A stretch of DNA of 64,000 nt from Rhizobium sp. BT03 (GTDB lineage: Bacteria; Pseudomonadota; Alphaproteobacteria; Rhizobiales; Rhizobiaceae): contig NZ_CP125640.1 in NCBI RefSeq assembly GCF_030053155.1, positions 744,001-808,000 on the forward strand, given 5' to 3'. The position numbers and the translations under genes are program-made. Shown piece after piece: positions 21,116 through 29,762 of this stretch. Below the pieces are notes generated by a model. That model did no database searches. It was not told the origin of the DNA and saw nothing but the letters and a program-made list of their open reading frames with translations. Position 1 is the first letter of the stretch. Each line of letters starts with the position of its first letter.

Positions 21116-21583
21116 CATTGTTGGAATCGGCCCAAAGATCCACGTCGCAAGAGAATCAGCGGCGCCGCGGTCGTGTGCGCTGCGCCCACGGGGCGCCGGG
21201 CTTTATCGATGATGATTGCTCCGGGCCTGTGTCCTGGCGTTCGCCTTTAACGAAAGCAACAAGCGACGAACCGGCCATCTTTGCGTTGCCGGTCTGATGG
21301 TATAGAGACTGCGGCAGGACGCGACCGCCATTAACTTAAGAATGGGGTCGGGCGGCAGATTGACGTCACGTCGCTGCCACGAGATCACGTGGCCGTTCTC
21401 TCTTGACCGTTGGAGCGTGGGAACCGCGCTCGTGGCTCCTCTCAAACACATCCTATCGCCACGAACATCAAACGGGAATGACGCCAGGAGCGGCTCGCGG
21501 TCCTGCCGGTCGACCCGCGCGACCGCTCACGGAGCACCTCCGCCCGCAAGCTGCCGTTATAATCGGACGAGAGCCGACCGCTT
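21116..21583. other. Gene-poor stretch
   Basis: About 470 bases with short open frames on both strands but no ribosome site, codon bias or similarity that I can recognise. No terminator, RNA or repeat was identified. It may be decayed DNA or the 3' region of the small lipoprotein gene. Confidence 0.4.
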
Positions 21584-21763
21584 CTAATAGCTGCACGAAC
21601 GGCCATCGCCGGGTCGGAAGCCATCGGCGCAGGCCGGATTCAAGGAATCTCCCGGTTGATATCCCGACGCCGAGCCGTATGAATTCGGCGCCGTCGAGCA
21701 GGCGGAAGTGATAAAGGCAAGACTGATTGCTCCGGCCGCTACAAATGCCCGAAATCTGTTCAT
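21584..21763 (-). CDS. Small 59-aa lipoprotein
   Basis: A short gene encoding a signal sequence (MNRFRAFVAAGAISLAFITS) followed by A-C-S, i.e. a lipobox with Cys22 as the lipidated residue. The mature peptide is about 38 residues, Ser/Gly-rich, with two further cysteines (NPACADGF and RSCSY). GGAGAAGCATCG precedes the ATG at 21763. The C-terminal GFRPGDGRSC pattern looks like small surface lipoproteins of rhizobia. Function unknown. Confidence 0.65.
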   Translation of the reverse strand: MNRFRAFVAAGAISLAFITSACSTAPNSYGSASGYQPGDSLNPACADGFRPGDGRSCSY

Positions 21764-21947
21764 CGATGCTTCTCCGATTCACGCTGTGATGCAGCCATGA
21801 GTTTCTGCCTTTGGGAGTAACGGGAGAATTTCCCCACCTTGAACCCAGGATATAGGTGCGCTCCCCGGCTGGCGTTAGCGCGAGCGCCCTAGATTTCGTC
21901 AATCTTTATAATCTGCGTCTGAAGATCGTCGATGATCAAGCGGGCCG

Positions 21948-21972
21948 GGAACAAACACCGCGGTTAAAAGTT
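21948..21972 (+). promoter_or_regulatory. Candidate general-stress (EcfG/RpoE2) promoter
   Basis: GGAAC at 21948-21952, an 18-base spacer, then TT at 21971-21972. This matches the GGAAC-N18/19-TT form described for rhizobial RpoE2. It lies about 46 bases before the 25-aa peptide gene. Confidence 0.6.
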
Positions 21973-22017
21973 GAGTGGCATCAACAACGTAACGTCAGCT
22001 TTGACAGGAGGTCTCTC

Positions 22018-22095
22018 ATGGGTCGCGGTATTCTACTTTGGCTGCTCGGTGTTCCACTGCCTATCATCATCCTTCTTGCTCTGTTTATGCGATAG
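22018..22095 (+). CDS. Tiny 25-aa membrane peptide
   Basis: Encodes MGRGILLWLLGVPLPIIILL followed by ALFMR. It is almost entirely one hydrophobic helix with Arg at both ends. GACAGGAGGTCTCTC precedes the ATG, a very strong ribosome site, so translation is likely. It is followed after 9 bases by the 303-aa membrane protein gene and probably shares the stress promoter upstream. Similar tiny hydrophobic peptides occur in alphaproteobacteria; no function is assigned. Confidence 0.65.
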   Translation: MGRGILLWLLGVPLPIIILLALFMR

Positions 22096-22104
22096 GAACA
22101 GATC

Positions 22105-23016
22105 ATGTCGGTTTCAATGACAGGTTCCGGAGAGGTTGCCACTCCGGTTGAATCCTCCAAATCGGCCATGACATGGGGGCCTATCTTCGGGGGCGCCGCC
22201 GCGGCCATTGGCGTCACCCTCATTCTTCTGCTGCTTGGATCCGGGCTGGGGCTGACCATGGTGTCGCCCTGGTCGGGGCAAAGCAGTTCGCTCGGGACAC
22301 TCGGCGTGACGGCGGCAATCTGGCTCGTTCTCGTGCAATGGCTCTCTTCGACGCTCGGAGGCTACATTACCGGCCGGCTGCGGACGAAATGGGCGGCTGT
22401 TCACACGGACGAGGTTTTCTTCCGTGACACGGCGCATGGTTTCCTAAGCTGGGCGCTGGCGACCGTCTTCGTCGCCGGGTTTCTCGCATCATCGCTGACC
22501 TCGCTGGCCGGCGCGGGTGCACAAGCCGCGGGATCGGTCGTGGGATCGACCGCCACGGCCGCCGGCACGGCAGCAGCTTCGTCGGCAACCTCGCCGCTGG
22601 ATCTGTCCACGTCCTATTTTACTGACGCATTGCTGCGCCCTGACCAGGCTCGCGCCGCGGCGACGTCCAATGATGCCGCGGCAACGTCCGAGGTGTCCCG
22701 CATCCTCCTCAACGGCGCTGCCCAGGGCCAGGTTCCCGATGACGACAAGGCCTATCTTGCCACCATCGTATCGTCCCGAACGGGTCTTTCCGAAGCCGAT
22801 GCACGCACCCGCGTCGACACGGTGCTGAAGCGGATCGACGACGCCAAGGTCGCCGCCCAGAAAGCTGCCGATGAGGCACGCAAGGCGGCCTCCACGACGG
22901 CCCTGCTCGGCTCGCTGTCGCTTCTGATCGGGGCTTTCATCGCCTCTGCCGCCGCAGCGTTTGGCGGATCGCAACGCGACGAAGAGGAAGATCTCATCGT
23001 TGCACGCCGGCTCTGA
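22105..23016 (+). CDS. Integral membrane protein of unknown function
   Basis: A 303-aa protein with membrane segments at about residues 27-52 (GGAAAAIGVTLILLLLGSGL), 66-85 (LGVTAAIWLVLVQWLSSTLG), 114-140 (GFLSWALATVFVAGFLASSL) and 269-288 (TALLGSLSLLIGAFIASAAA). A soluble Ala/Ser/Thr-rich, partly coiled-coil region (about 140-265) lies between the last two. It ends in an acidic tail (QRDEEEDLIVARRL). It is co-directional with and 9 bases after the 25-aa peptide gene, and ends in a strong terminator. The predicted stress promoter suggests an envelope stress role, which is inference. Confidence 0.75.
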   Translation: MSVSMTGSGEVATPVESSKSAMTWGPIFGGAAAAIGVTLILLLLGSGLGLTMVSPWSGQSSSLGTLGVTAAIWLVLVQWLSSTLGGYITGRLRTKWAAVHTDEVFFRDTAHGFLSWALATVFVAGFLASSLTSLAGAGAQAAGSVVGSTATAAGTAAASSATSPLDLSTSYFTDALLRPDQARAAATSNDAAATSEVSRILLNGAAQGQVPDDDKAYLATIVSSRTGLSEADARTRVDTVLKRIDDAKVAAQKAADEARKAASTTALLGSLSLLIGAFIASAAAAFGGSQRDEEEDLIVARRL

Positions 23017-23033
23017 AAACCGGCGGAAAACGG

Positions 23034-23066
23034 GGGCGCGGGGTCGAAAGGCCCCGCGCCCTATTT
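23034..23066 (+). terminator. Terminator of the membrane protein operon
   Basis: Perfect 10-bp stem GGGCGCGGGG / CCCCGCGCCC closed by TCGAAAGG, followed by TATTTTAT. Confidence 0.9.
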
Positions 23067-23124
23067 TATGCAGTCTTCTTGAAACGCAACCCTTCGCCAG
23101 GTTGCAGTTTATTTCGCGGCGAGC

Positions 23125-23149
23125 GGAACATGTCGCCATTTTTGAGCTT
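23125..23149 (+). promoter_or_regulatory. katE: Candidate general-stress (EcfG/RpoE2) promoter of katE
   Basis: GGAAC at 23125-23129, 18 bases, TT at 23148-23149 (followed by CGGTTA), 33 bases before the catalase start. A large-subunit catalase (KatC) is a reported RpoE2 target in Sinorhizobium. Confidence 0.7.
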
Positions 23150-23181
23150 CGGTTAGGTCACACCCTTTCCGGAGAAGATAG

Positions 23182-25296
23182 ATGGCCAAGAAGACGAAGA
23201 CCTCGCCCTCGGACAACGCGACGATTCATGATCAGAAACTGCACCGCGGTGCAGGCGGTGAGCTGCATCAGTTTGCCGAGAACGGCATGCCGGCGCTGAC
23301 CACAGCACAAGGCGGCCCCGTTTCCGACGATCAGAATGCGCTTCGTCTCGGCGCCCGCGGCCCCGCCCTCATCGATGACTTCCATTTTCGCGAGAAGATC
23401 TTTCATTTCGACCACGAGCGCATCCCCGAGCGGGTCGTGCATGCGCGGGGTTATGGCGCCCATGGCTATTTCGAAACCTATGAATCGCTGGCCGCCTATA
23501 CCCGTGCCGATCTGTTCCAACGGCCCGGGGAAAAGACGCCGGCCTTCGTGCGGTTTTCGACAGTCGCCGGCAGCAAGGGGTCCTTCGATCTGGCGCGCGA
23601 CGTGCGCGGTTTCGCGGTGAAGCTCTACACGCAGCAGGGTAATTGGGATCTGGTCGGCAATAACATTCCCGTCTTCTTCATTCAGGACGCGATCAAATTT
23701 CCGGACATCATCCATTCCGTAAAGCCGGAACCCGACAGGCAATTTCCGCAGGCGCAGTCGGCGCATGACAATTTCTGGGACTTCATCTCGCTCACCCCGG
23801 AAAGCATGCATATGATCATGTGGGTCATGTCGGACCGCGCCATCCCGCGCTCCTTCCGTTTCATGGAGGGGTTCGGGGTTCACACCTTCCGCTTCGTCAA
23901 CGCGGCCGATGAATCGACCTTCGTCAAATTCCACTGGAAACCGAAACTCGGCCTGCAGTCCGTCGCCTGGAACGAGGCGGTCAAGATCAATGGTGCGGAT
24001 CCGGATTTCCATCGCCGCGACCTTTGGCAGTCGATCCAGTCAGGAAACTTCCCGGAGTGGGAACTCTGTGTCCAGCTTTTCGATCAGGATTTCGCCGACA
24101 CGTTCGACTTCGACATCCTCGATCCGACAAAGATCATTCCCGAGGAGGTCCTGCCGGTCAAACCGGTAGGCCGTCTGGTGCTCGACCGAATGCCCGAAAA
24201 CTTTTTCGCCGAGACCGAGCAGGTCGCGTTCATGACGCAGAACGTTCCGCCCGGCATCGACTTCAGCAACGACCCGCTTCTGCAGGGACGGAACTTCTCC
24301 TATCTCGACACGCAGCTGAAACGTCTGGGCGGCCCGAATTTCACCCATTTGCCGATCAACGCTCCGAAATGTCCCTTCCACAATTTCCAGCAGGATGGCC
24401 ACATGGCGATGCGCAATCCTGTCGGACGGGTCAATTACCAGCCGAACTCCTGGAATCAGGGGCCGCGGGAATCGCCGGTTCAGGGTTATCGTCACGTCCC
24501 GGCCGAGGAGCAGGGTGCCAAGGTCCGGCTGCGGCCGGAAAGCTTTGCCGATCATTACAGCCAGGCCAGGCAGTTCTTCATCAGCCAGACTCCGCCGGAG
24601 CAACGCCATATCGCGGCAGCGCTGATCTTCGAACTGAGCAAGGTCGAAACACCAGTCATTCGCGAGCGCATGGTCTCGCATCTCATCAACATCGATGAGA
24701 CTCTGGCCAGCAAGGTCGGCCACGCACTCGGCTTCAAATCGATGCCGAAGCCTGCCGATGCCGCCATGCAGACGCGCCAGGATCTCGCGCCGTCGCCGGC
24801 GCTCAGCATTGTCGAGCGTGGTCCCAAGCGGTTCGAAGGACGCAAGCTCGGTATTCTTGTCACCGATGGCTCCGACGCCGCCATCGTCAAGGCGCTGCTT
24901 GCCGAGGTCACTGAGCAGAAGGCAACATTCGAAGTGATCGCGCCAAAGATCGGCGGCGTGACGCTCTCGGACGGCAATTGGATCGAGGCGCACCAGATGA
25001 TCGACGGCGGACCTTCGGTGCTCTACGACGCCGTCGCGCTGCTGCCCTCGTCGGCGGGAAGCAGCGATCTGCTGAAGGAGGCAACGGCGCATGATTTCGT
25101 GTCGGACGCCTTCGTGCACTGCAAGTTCATCGGCTATGTCGAAACAGCGCTGCCGCTGATGCAGAAGGCAGGCATTGCCGATTCACGGGATGAGGGCGTG
25201 ATTGCGCTCGGAGCGGCCGGGGATGTCGCGGGCTTTATCAAAGCGCTCGGCAAACTGCGTGTCTGGGGCCGGGAGCCGTCGGTCAAACAGAATTGA
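23182..25296 (+). CDS. katE: Large-subunit (clade 2) monofunctional catalase
   Basis: Haem catalase converting hydrogen peroxide to water and oxygen. At 704 aa it is of the HPII/KatE size class. The catalytic His lies in [15 protein letters not shown], the catalytic Asn region in [16 protein letters not shown], and the haem-ligand Tyr in [15 protein letters not shown]. The C-terminal about 150 residues form the DJ-1/PfpI-like domain unique to this clade ([20 protein letters not shown]). No signal peptide, so cytoplasmic. A stress-type promoter motif lies upstream and a perfect terminator downstream. The symbol katC is also used in rhizobia. Confidence 0.95.
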   Translation: MAKKTKTSPSDNATIHDQKLHRGAGGELHQFAENGMPALTTAQGGPVSDDQNALRLGARGPALIDDFHFREKIFHFDHERIPERVVHARGYGAHGYFETYESLAAYTRADLFQRPGEKTPAFVRFSTVAGSKGSFDLARDVRGFAVKLYTQQGNWDLVGNNIPVFFIQDAIKFPDIIHSVKPEPDRQFPQAQSAHDNFWDFISLTPESMHMIMWVMSDRAIPRSFRFMEGFGVHTFRFVNAADESTFVKFHWKPKLGLQSVAWNEAVKINGADPDFHRRDLWQSIQSGNFPEWELCVQLFDQDFADTFDFDILDPTKIIPEEVLPVKPVGRLVLDRMPENFFAETEQVAFMTQNVPPGIDFSNDPLLQGRNFSYLDTQLKRLGGPNFTHLPINAPKCPFHNFQQDGHMAMRNPVGRVNYQPNSWNQGPRESPVQGYRHVPAEEQGAKVRLRPESFADHYSQARQFFISQTPPEQRHIAAALIFELSKVETPVIRERMVSHLINIDETLASKVGHALGFKSMPKPADAAMQTRQDLAPSPALSIVERGPKRFEGRKLGILVTDGSDAAIVKALLAEVTEQKATFEVIAPKIGGVTLSDGNWIEAHQMIDGGPSVLYDAVALLPSSAGSSDLLKEATAHDFVSDAFVHCKFIGYVETALPLMQKAGIADSRDEGVIALGAAGDVAGFIKALGKLRVWGREPSVKQN

Positions 25297-25310
25297 CCGC
25301 CTTGTCGTCA

Positions 25311-25340
25311 CATAAAACCCTCGGAAACGCGGGTTTTATG
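25311..25340 (+). terminator. katE: katE terminator
   Basis: Perfect 10-bp inverted repeat CATAAAACCC / GGGTTTTATG with a 10-base loop, 15 bases after the katE stop. Confidence 0.85.
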
Positions 25341-25429
25341 CAGTTCGCAGCGCGCATTTTATTGAGCCAGGGTGATGGAAAGGGCTTCGAGCTGCTCCAT
25401 CTTCCATGTTGTGCGCTGTGGAGAGCCGT

Positions 25430-25789
25430 ATGCGCTGGCGTTTTCGACAGATCTCCGACTTTGCCGTCTTGTGGGCAGGCCATCGCGCGGTCCCTGTGAC
25501 GCTGATCATATTCGCAGTCCTCTGGGCGGCGGCCGGCCTGCATTTTTCCTTCCCACGGCAATGGTTTCTGCTGACCAACATGGTCGGCACGCTCATCATA
25601 TTTTTCATTTTGCTGCTGGTGCAGCACTCCCAAAATCGGGACATGATGGCGCTGCATACCAAGCTGGACGAACTGATCCGATCGAGCAAGGCAAGAAATC
25701 ATTGGATTTCGGCTGAGAAGAAAGATGCCGAGACCATTGAGGAAATGCGACACAAACACCACGACCAGATCTCAGAGACAACGAACTGA
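25430..25789 (+). CDS. Fet4-like low-affinity iron permease family protein
   Basis: A 119-aa protein with two membrane segments, VPVTLIIFAVLWAAAGLHF and WFLLTNMVGTLIIFFILLLV. These are followed by the family hallmark QHSQNRDMMALHTKLDELIR, then a charged tail. This is the small bacterial form of the low-affinity iron permease family; transport has not been shown for these short proteins. GGAGAGCCGT precedes the ATG at 25430, which decides the start over 25406. It converges with a paralogue 8 bases away. Confidence 0.8.
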   Translation: MRWRFRQISDFAVLWAGHRAVPVTLIIFAVLWAAAGLHFSFPRQWFLLTNMVGTLIIFFILLLVQHSQNRDMMALHTKLDELIRSSKARNHWISAEKKDAETIEEMRHKHHDQISETTN

Positions 25790-25797
25790 AACGCGCA

Positions 25798-26205
25798 TCA
25801 GGTGGACGCTGCGTCGGCTGCAGATTTTTCATCCGCTTTTTCCTCGACGCATTCTGCCTGCGCGGCAAGCGTCTTGCTCATTTCCCTGAGTTCACCCTCC
25901 TCCAGCTTTTCGATACCGACGAACTTGTTGGCTGCCTGGCTCGTCAGGATAAGCTCGTCAAGCTTGGCCTGCACGGCCTTGCCGTCGCGGTTCTGGCTGT
26001 TCTGCAGCACAAACACCATTAGGAAGGTGATGATGGTCGTGGTCGTGTTGATCACAAGCTGCCAGGTTTCAGAATAGCCGAAAAAGGGGCCGGATACCGC
26101 CCAGGCAAGCACGAGCGTCAAAGCCGCGACAAAGGTAAACGGCTTTCCCGATAAATCGGCGACGACGGTTGCAAAGGAAGAGAAGAAGTTGGGTTTGTTC
26201 GACAT
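25798..26205 (-). CDS. Fet4-like low-affinity iron permease family protein
   Basis: A 135-aa paralogue of the preceding protein, starting MSNKPNFFSSFATVVADLSG. Two membrane segments (PFTFVAALTLVLAWAVSGPF and VINTTTTIITFLMVFVLQ) are followed by NSQNRDGKAVQAKLDELILT and an acidic Ala-rich tail. The frame is open to 26244, but the internal ATG matches the family start. A GGAAC-N18-TT stress promoter motif lies about 50 bases upstream, suggesting induction with katE. Iron transport is a family label and is unproven for these short forms. Confidence 0.8.
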   Translation of the reverse strand: MSNKPNFFSSFATVVADLSGKPFTFVAALTLVLAWAVSGPFFGYSETWQLVINTTTTIITFLMVFVLQNSQNRDGKAVQAKLDELILTSQAANKFVGIEKLEEGELREMSKTLAAQAECVEEKADEKSAADAAST

Positions 26206-26255
26206 TTGAAAAGCCTCGCTGGATCGCAGCATCCATGCTGTCAATCGACAACATC

Positions 26256-26280
26256 AACTCCATTTCCGGGCCGAAGTTCC
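26256..26280 (-). promoter_or_regulatory. Candidate general-stress (EcfG/RpoE2) promoter
   Basis: Minus strand: GGAAC at 26280-26276, 18-base spacer, TT at 26257-26256, leading to the Fet4-like gene that starts at 26205. Confidence 0.6.
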
Positions 26281-26413
26281 TCGCGCTGCCGAGCTGCCCG
26301 CGCGCAGGAAAACCCGCGATTCCGAAAATATTGTGCAGCGCAGCAACTTTCCGCCAGCTGACGCGTTTAGGCAGGCATCATCGCCATCCCGGCAGCTGAT
26401 GGCGGAGACTTTT

Positions 26414-27496
26414 ATGAGATCTATGTCAGACACAATCGCACGCCTTGCCGCGTTGCGAGGAACGCTTCGCCCCCGCCCCGCGCAGGAAAATCCCAATCTC
26501 ATCGCCTTGGGCGCATTTGGTGCAAACCCGGGCGCTTTGGAAGGCTACAGATACCTGCCGTCGAAACGCGCAAGAAACATGGCCCTGGTCGTCGTCCTGC
26601 ACGGCTGTACCCAGACTGCATCAGGCTATGATATCGGGTCGGGGTGGTCGCGCTTGGCAGAGGATTATGGTTTCGCGCTGCTGTTTCCCGAGCAACGAAG
26701 GGCAAACAATCCCAACCTCTGCTTCAACTGGTTTAACCCGGAGGATATAAGACGGGATCACGGCGAGGTCTTTTCGATTCGCCAGATGATCGCAAAACTC
26801 GTGGCGGAACACGGTATCGACAGCAGGCGCATTTTCGTGACGGGGCTTTCGGCCGGCGGCGCCATGACTGCGGCCATGCTCGCCACCTATCCTGAGGTTT
26901 TTGCCGGCGGCGCCATCATCGCCGGCCTGCCCTATGCCAGTGCCGCGACCATTCCCGAGGCGTTCGACCGAATGCGCGGTCACGGCGGGCCGACCGCCAA
27001 AGAACTGGAGCAGCGGCTGAGAAACGCTTCAGGCCACAAAGACCCGTGGCCGACAGTTTCGCTCTGGCAGGGAAGTGCCGACAGAACCGTCGTGCCGTCC
27101 AATGCGAATGCGATCGTGGAGCAATGGAGAAATGTCCACGGCGTCGACACCTCGCCAGCGCACGTGGAAAATATCGGACGACATCAGCGAAAGGTCTGGA
27201 CCGATGCTCATGGGGTCGAGGTGATCGAGCTCCATACGATTGCCGGGATGGATCACGGCACGCCGCTCGATGCCGGCACCGGTTACGGCGCAAGCGGCCC
27301 CTTCATGCTTGACGTCGGAATTTCCTCAACCGTCGAAATTGCCAGGTCCTGGGGTCTGGTTCCCTCGTTCGAAAAGCGGCGCAATGCTGCTGCGCAACCG
27401 GAAGACGTCGCGGCTTCATTCGCCACGGGCCGCGACCGCGGCGGCATTCAGAAGGTCATTGAAGACGCCCTTCGGTCGGCGGGGCTGCTGCGGTAA
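26414..27496 (+). CDS. PHB-depolymerase-family esterase
   Basis: A 360-aa alpha/beta-hydrolase of the poly(3-hydroxybutyrate) depolymerase / feruloyl esterase type. The oxyanion-hole segment is ALVVVLHGCTQTASGYD. The nucleophile elbow is GLSAGGAMTAAM (G-x-S-x-G), with an Asp in the LWQGSADRTVVP strand and a His in IAGMDHGTPLDA completing the triad. No signal peptide is evident, so intracellular. GGCGGAGAC precedes the ATG at 26414 with better spacing than the in-frame ATG at 26399. The C-terminal about 60 residues are variable. The substrate (PHB versus other ester) is not determined by sequence. Confidence 0.85.
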   Translation: MRSMSDTIARLAALRGTLRPRPAQENPNLIALGAFGANPGALEGYRYLPSKRARNMALVVVLHGCTQTASGYDIGSGWSRLAEDYGFALLFPEQRRANNPNLCFNWFNPEDIRRDHGEVFSIRQMIAKLVAEHGIDSRRIFVTGLSAGGAMTAAMLATYPEVFAGGAIIAGLPYASAATIPEAFDRMRGHGGPTAKELEQRLRNASGHKDPWPTVSLWQGSADRTVVPSNANAIVEQWRNVHGVDTSPAHVENIGRHQRKVWTDAHGVEVIELHTIAGMDHGTPLDAGTGYGASGPFMLDVGISSTVEIARSWGLVPSFEKRRNAAAQPEDVAASFATGRDRGGIQKVIEDALRSAGLLR

Positions 27497-27589
27497 TCAT
27501 ATCGCTAATTAAAGTGGAGATTTGTAGACAAGATTAAATGCGCGGAATAGGAATGGCCCTCGTCGCAAATGATTGTCCGGGGAGACACC

Positions 27590-28693
27590 ATGGTTCCGCT
27601 TTCGCTTCTTATCTCAACTGCCTCGCGCCGCCGCGCGGCGGCGGCGCTTGCCGCGATGCTGTTTGCGCCGGCAGCTTTCGCCGAGGAGATCGTCTTCAAG
27701 GATCAGGGGAACCGCGAGGTGCGGCTGGCAAAGGCTGCCGAGCGAGTCGTCTCGATCGTGATCCCGATGGCCTCCACCGTCATTGCGCTGGATGGCGGCA
27801 CCCGGAAGCTCGTCGGCATGAACCCGACGGCAAAGAGCGCCGTGGTCGAAGGGATTCTCGGAAAGATTTTTCCCGAAGCCAAGGACATTCCCTCCGACGT
27901 GACCGCGCCGAATTTCGTGCCGAATGTCGAGGCGCTCACCGCCGCCAATCCCGACCTGGTCATCCAGTGGGGTGATCGCGGCGCCGATATCGTCGCACCG
28001 ATCACCAATGCCGGCCTCACAACGATGCTTATCCTTTACGGCACGGAAGAGCTGACCCGCGAATACATGACCATGGCGTCGAAGGCGATCGGCAAGCCGG
28101 AGCGGATCGGCGAACTCGTGGAATGGCGCGACCGCGTTCAGAAGGAGATCGAGGCCAAGGCGACCGCGATCCCCGACGACAAGAAGCCGAACGTTCTCTA
28201 CCTCGGCCGCGCGCTCTCCGATATCAGCGCTTCCGGCACGAAGGGCAGTTACAACGCCTGGTCCATCGAGCTTGCCGGCGGCAAAAACGCCTCGGCCGAA
28301 CTCAACGGCACGGTCTCGGTGAACAAGGAACAGATCGCGCAATGGAATCCCGACGTCATCTTCCTCAATGCTTTCGAGGCGAAGCTGAACGTCGACTGGG
28401 TCTATAGCGATCCGATCCTGTCTCTGACCAACGCCGCCAAATCCAAGCGGGTCTACAAGATGCCGCTCGGCGGCTATCGCTGGGATCCGCCGAACCAGGA
28501 ATCGCCGCTGTCCTGGATGTGGACGGCCAATCTGCTCCATCCCGAGATCTTCCAATACGATCTGCGAGCGGAAATGAAGACGGCCTACAGGACGCTTTAC
28601 AATTACGACCTGACTGACGGCGATATCGACAATATCCTTTGGCTGAAGGATCAGGGCGCCGCCGCCGGTTACGCTCAGTTCGCGGCGAAGTGA
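27590..28693 (+). CDS. Periplasmic substrate-binding protein of an iron/metallophore-type ABC importer
   Basis: A 367-aa class III binding protein (FepB/BtuF fold). The signal peptide ends at about residue 31 (AAMLFAPAAFAEE). Two lobes are linked by a long helix; recognisable segments are ERVVSIVIPMASTVIALDGG, NVEALTAANPDLVIQWG, and SWMWTANLLHPEIF near the end. GGGGAGACACC precedes the ATG at 27590. It is first in a tightly packed six-gene unit with its permease 4 bases downstream. The substrate is unknown; the fold is used for ferric siderophores, cobalamin, haem and some oxyanions. Confidence 0.85.
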   Translation: MVPLSLLISTASRRRAAAALAAMLFAPAAFAEEIVFKDQGNREVRLAKAAERVVSIVIPMASTVIALDGGTRKLVGMNPTAKSAVVEGILGKIFPEAKDIPSDVTAPNFVPNVEALTAANPDLVIQWGDRGADIVAPITNAGLTTMLILYGTEELTREYMTMASKAIGKPERIGELVEWRDRVQKEIEAKATAIPDDKKPNVLYLGRALSDISASGTKGSYNAWSIELAGGKNASAELNGTVSVNKEQIAQWNPDVIFLNAFEAKLNVDWVYSDPILSLTNAAKSKRVYKMPLGGYRWDPPNQESPLSWMWTANLLHPEIFQYDLRAEMKTAYRTLYNYDLTDGDIDNILWLKDQGAAAGYAQFAAK

Positions 28694-28697
28694 CGCC

Positions 28698-29762
28698 ATG
28701 ACGACGATGACGCAGGAGCAAGCGGTGCCCGCCGCCCGCCGGATTCACCTCGCCAGGCAGACGCTGGTTTTCGCGTTGCTGCTGGCGCTGTTTGCGGTCG
28801 CGTTCACGGTCAGCCTCTGCGTCGGTCGTTTCTCGGTTCCGGCCGGTCGCGCGCTGGAACTGCTCTGGCAGGCGATCAGCGATCCCTCGCGGGAGCTTGC
28901 CGGCATCGACGAACGCATCGTCATCCTGGTGCGCGCGCCGCGCGTCGTGCTTGCCGCACTCGCCGGCGCCGGGCTCGCCATCTCGGGCGCCGGCCTTCAG
29001 GGTGTGTTCCGAAATCCGCTGGTCTCGCCCGATATACTGGGCATTTCCCAGGGCGCTGCCTTTGGCGGCGCGCTGGCGATCATGCTCGGCATCTGGGGCT
29101 TTCCGCTGATTGCCATGGTGTTCCTCTGCGGCATGGCGGCCGTCATCCTGGTGGGACTGCTCTCGCGCATCAACGGCCGGTCGGAAACGGTGACTGTGAT
29201 TCTCTCAGGGTTGGTCATCAGCTCGATGTTCGCGGCCGTGGTCTCGCTGCTGCAATTCATCGCCGATCCCAATACATCCCTTCCCGCCATCGTCTATTGG
29301 CTGATGGGATCTTTTGCGACGGCCACCTGGGAGCGTACGCTGGTGGCGGCACCGGGCCTCATCCTCGGAAGCTGCTTCTTGTGGATGCTCCGCTTCCGGC
29401 TCAACATCCTCTCGCTCGAGGAAGCCGAGGCCCGCAGCCTCGGCGCCAATACGACGCGGGAGAGATGGCTGGTCTTCTGCCTCATTGCCGTCATCGTCGG
29501 CAGCCAGGTCGCGGTTTCAGGCATCATCGGCTGGATCGGCATCGTCATTCCCCACGCTGCCCGCCTGCTGGTCGGCCATGATCACCGCGCGCTGCTACCG
29601 GCCGCCGCCGTGCTCGGCGCCGGATTCATGGTCTGCATCGACACGCTCGCCCGCACCGCGACAGCCGCGGAAATCCCGCTCGGCGTCATCACCGCCCTCG
29701 TCGGCGCGCCGATTTTCGCGGCTCTGCTGCGCCATCACTATCGCGAAAGGAAGGGATCATGA
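28698..29762 (+). CDS. FecCD-family ABC permease
   Basis: A 354-aa integral membrane permease with about nine to ten membrane helices. It contains the family signatures RAPRVVLAALAGAGLAISGA, LQGVFRNPLVSPDILGISQG and the ATPase-coupling region GWIGIVIPHAARLLVGHDHR. It would form a homodimer with the downstream ATPase. Its stop overlaps the ATPase start by ATGA. The MTTMTQEQ start follows the binding-protein stop by 4 bases. Confidence 0.92.
   Translation: MTTMTQEQAVPAARRIHLARQTLVFALLLALFAVAFTVSLCVGRFSVPAGRALELLWQAISDPSRELAGIDERIVILVRAPRVVLAALAGAGLAISGAGLQGVFRNPLVSPDILGISQGAAFGGALAIMLGIWGFPLIAMVFLCGMAAVILVGLLSRINGRSETVTVILSGLVISSMFAAVVSLLQFIADPNTSLPAIVYWLMGSFATATWERTLVAAPGLILGSCFLWMLRFRLNILSLEEAEARSLGANTTRERWLVFCLIAVIVGSQVAVSGIIGWIGIVIPHAARLLVGHDHRALLPAAAVLGAGFMVCIDTLARTATAAEIPLGVITALVGAPIFAALLRHHYRERKGS

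Noticed and set aside
19918..22000. Genomic island inserted at tRNA-Asn
   Set aside because: The patch is rich in small unknown genes, but I found no integrase and no second copy of the tRNA 3' end.
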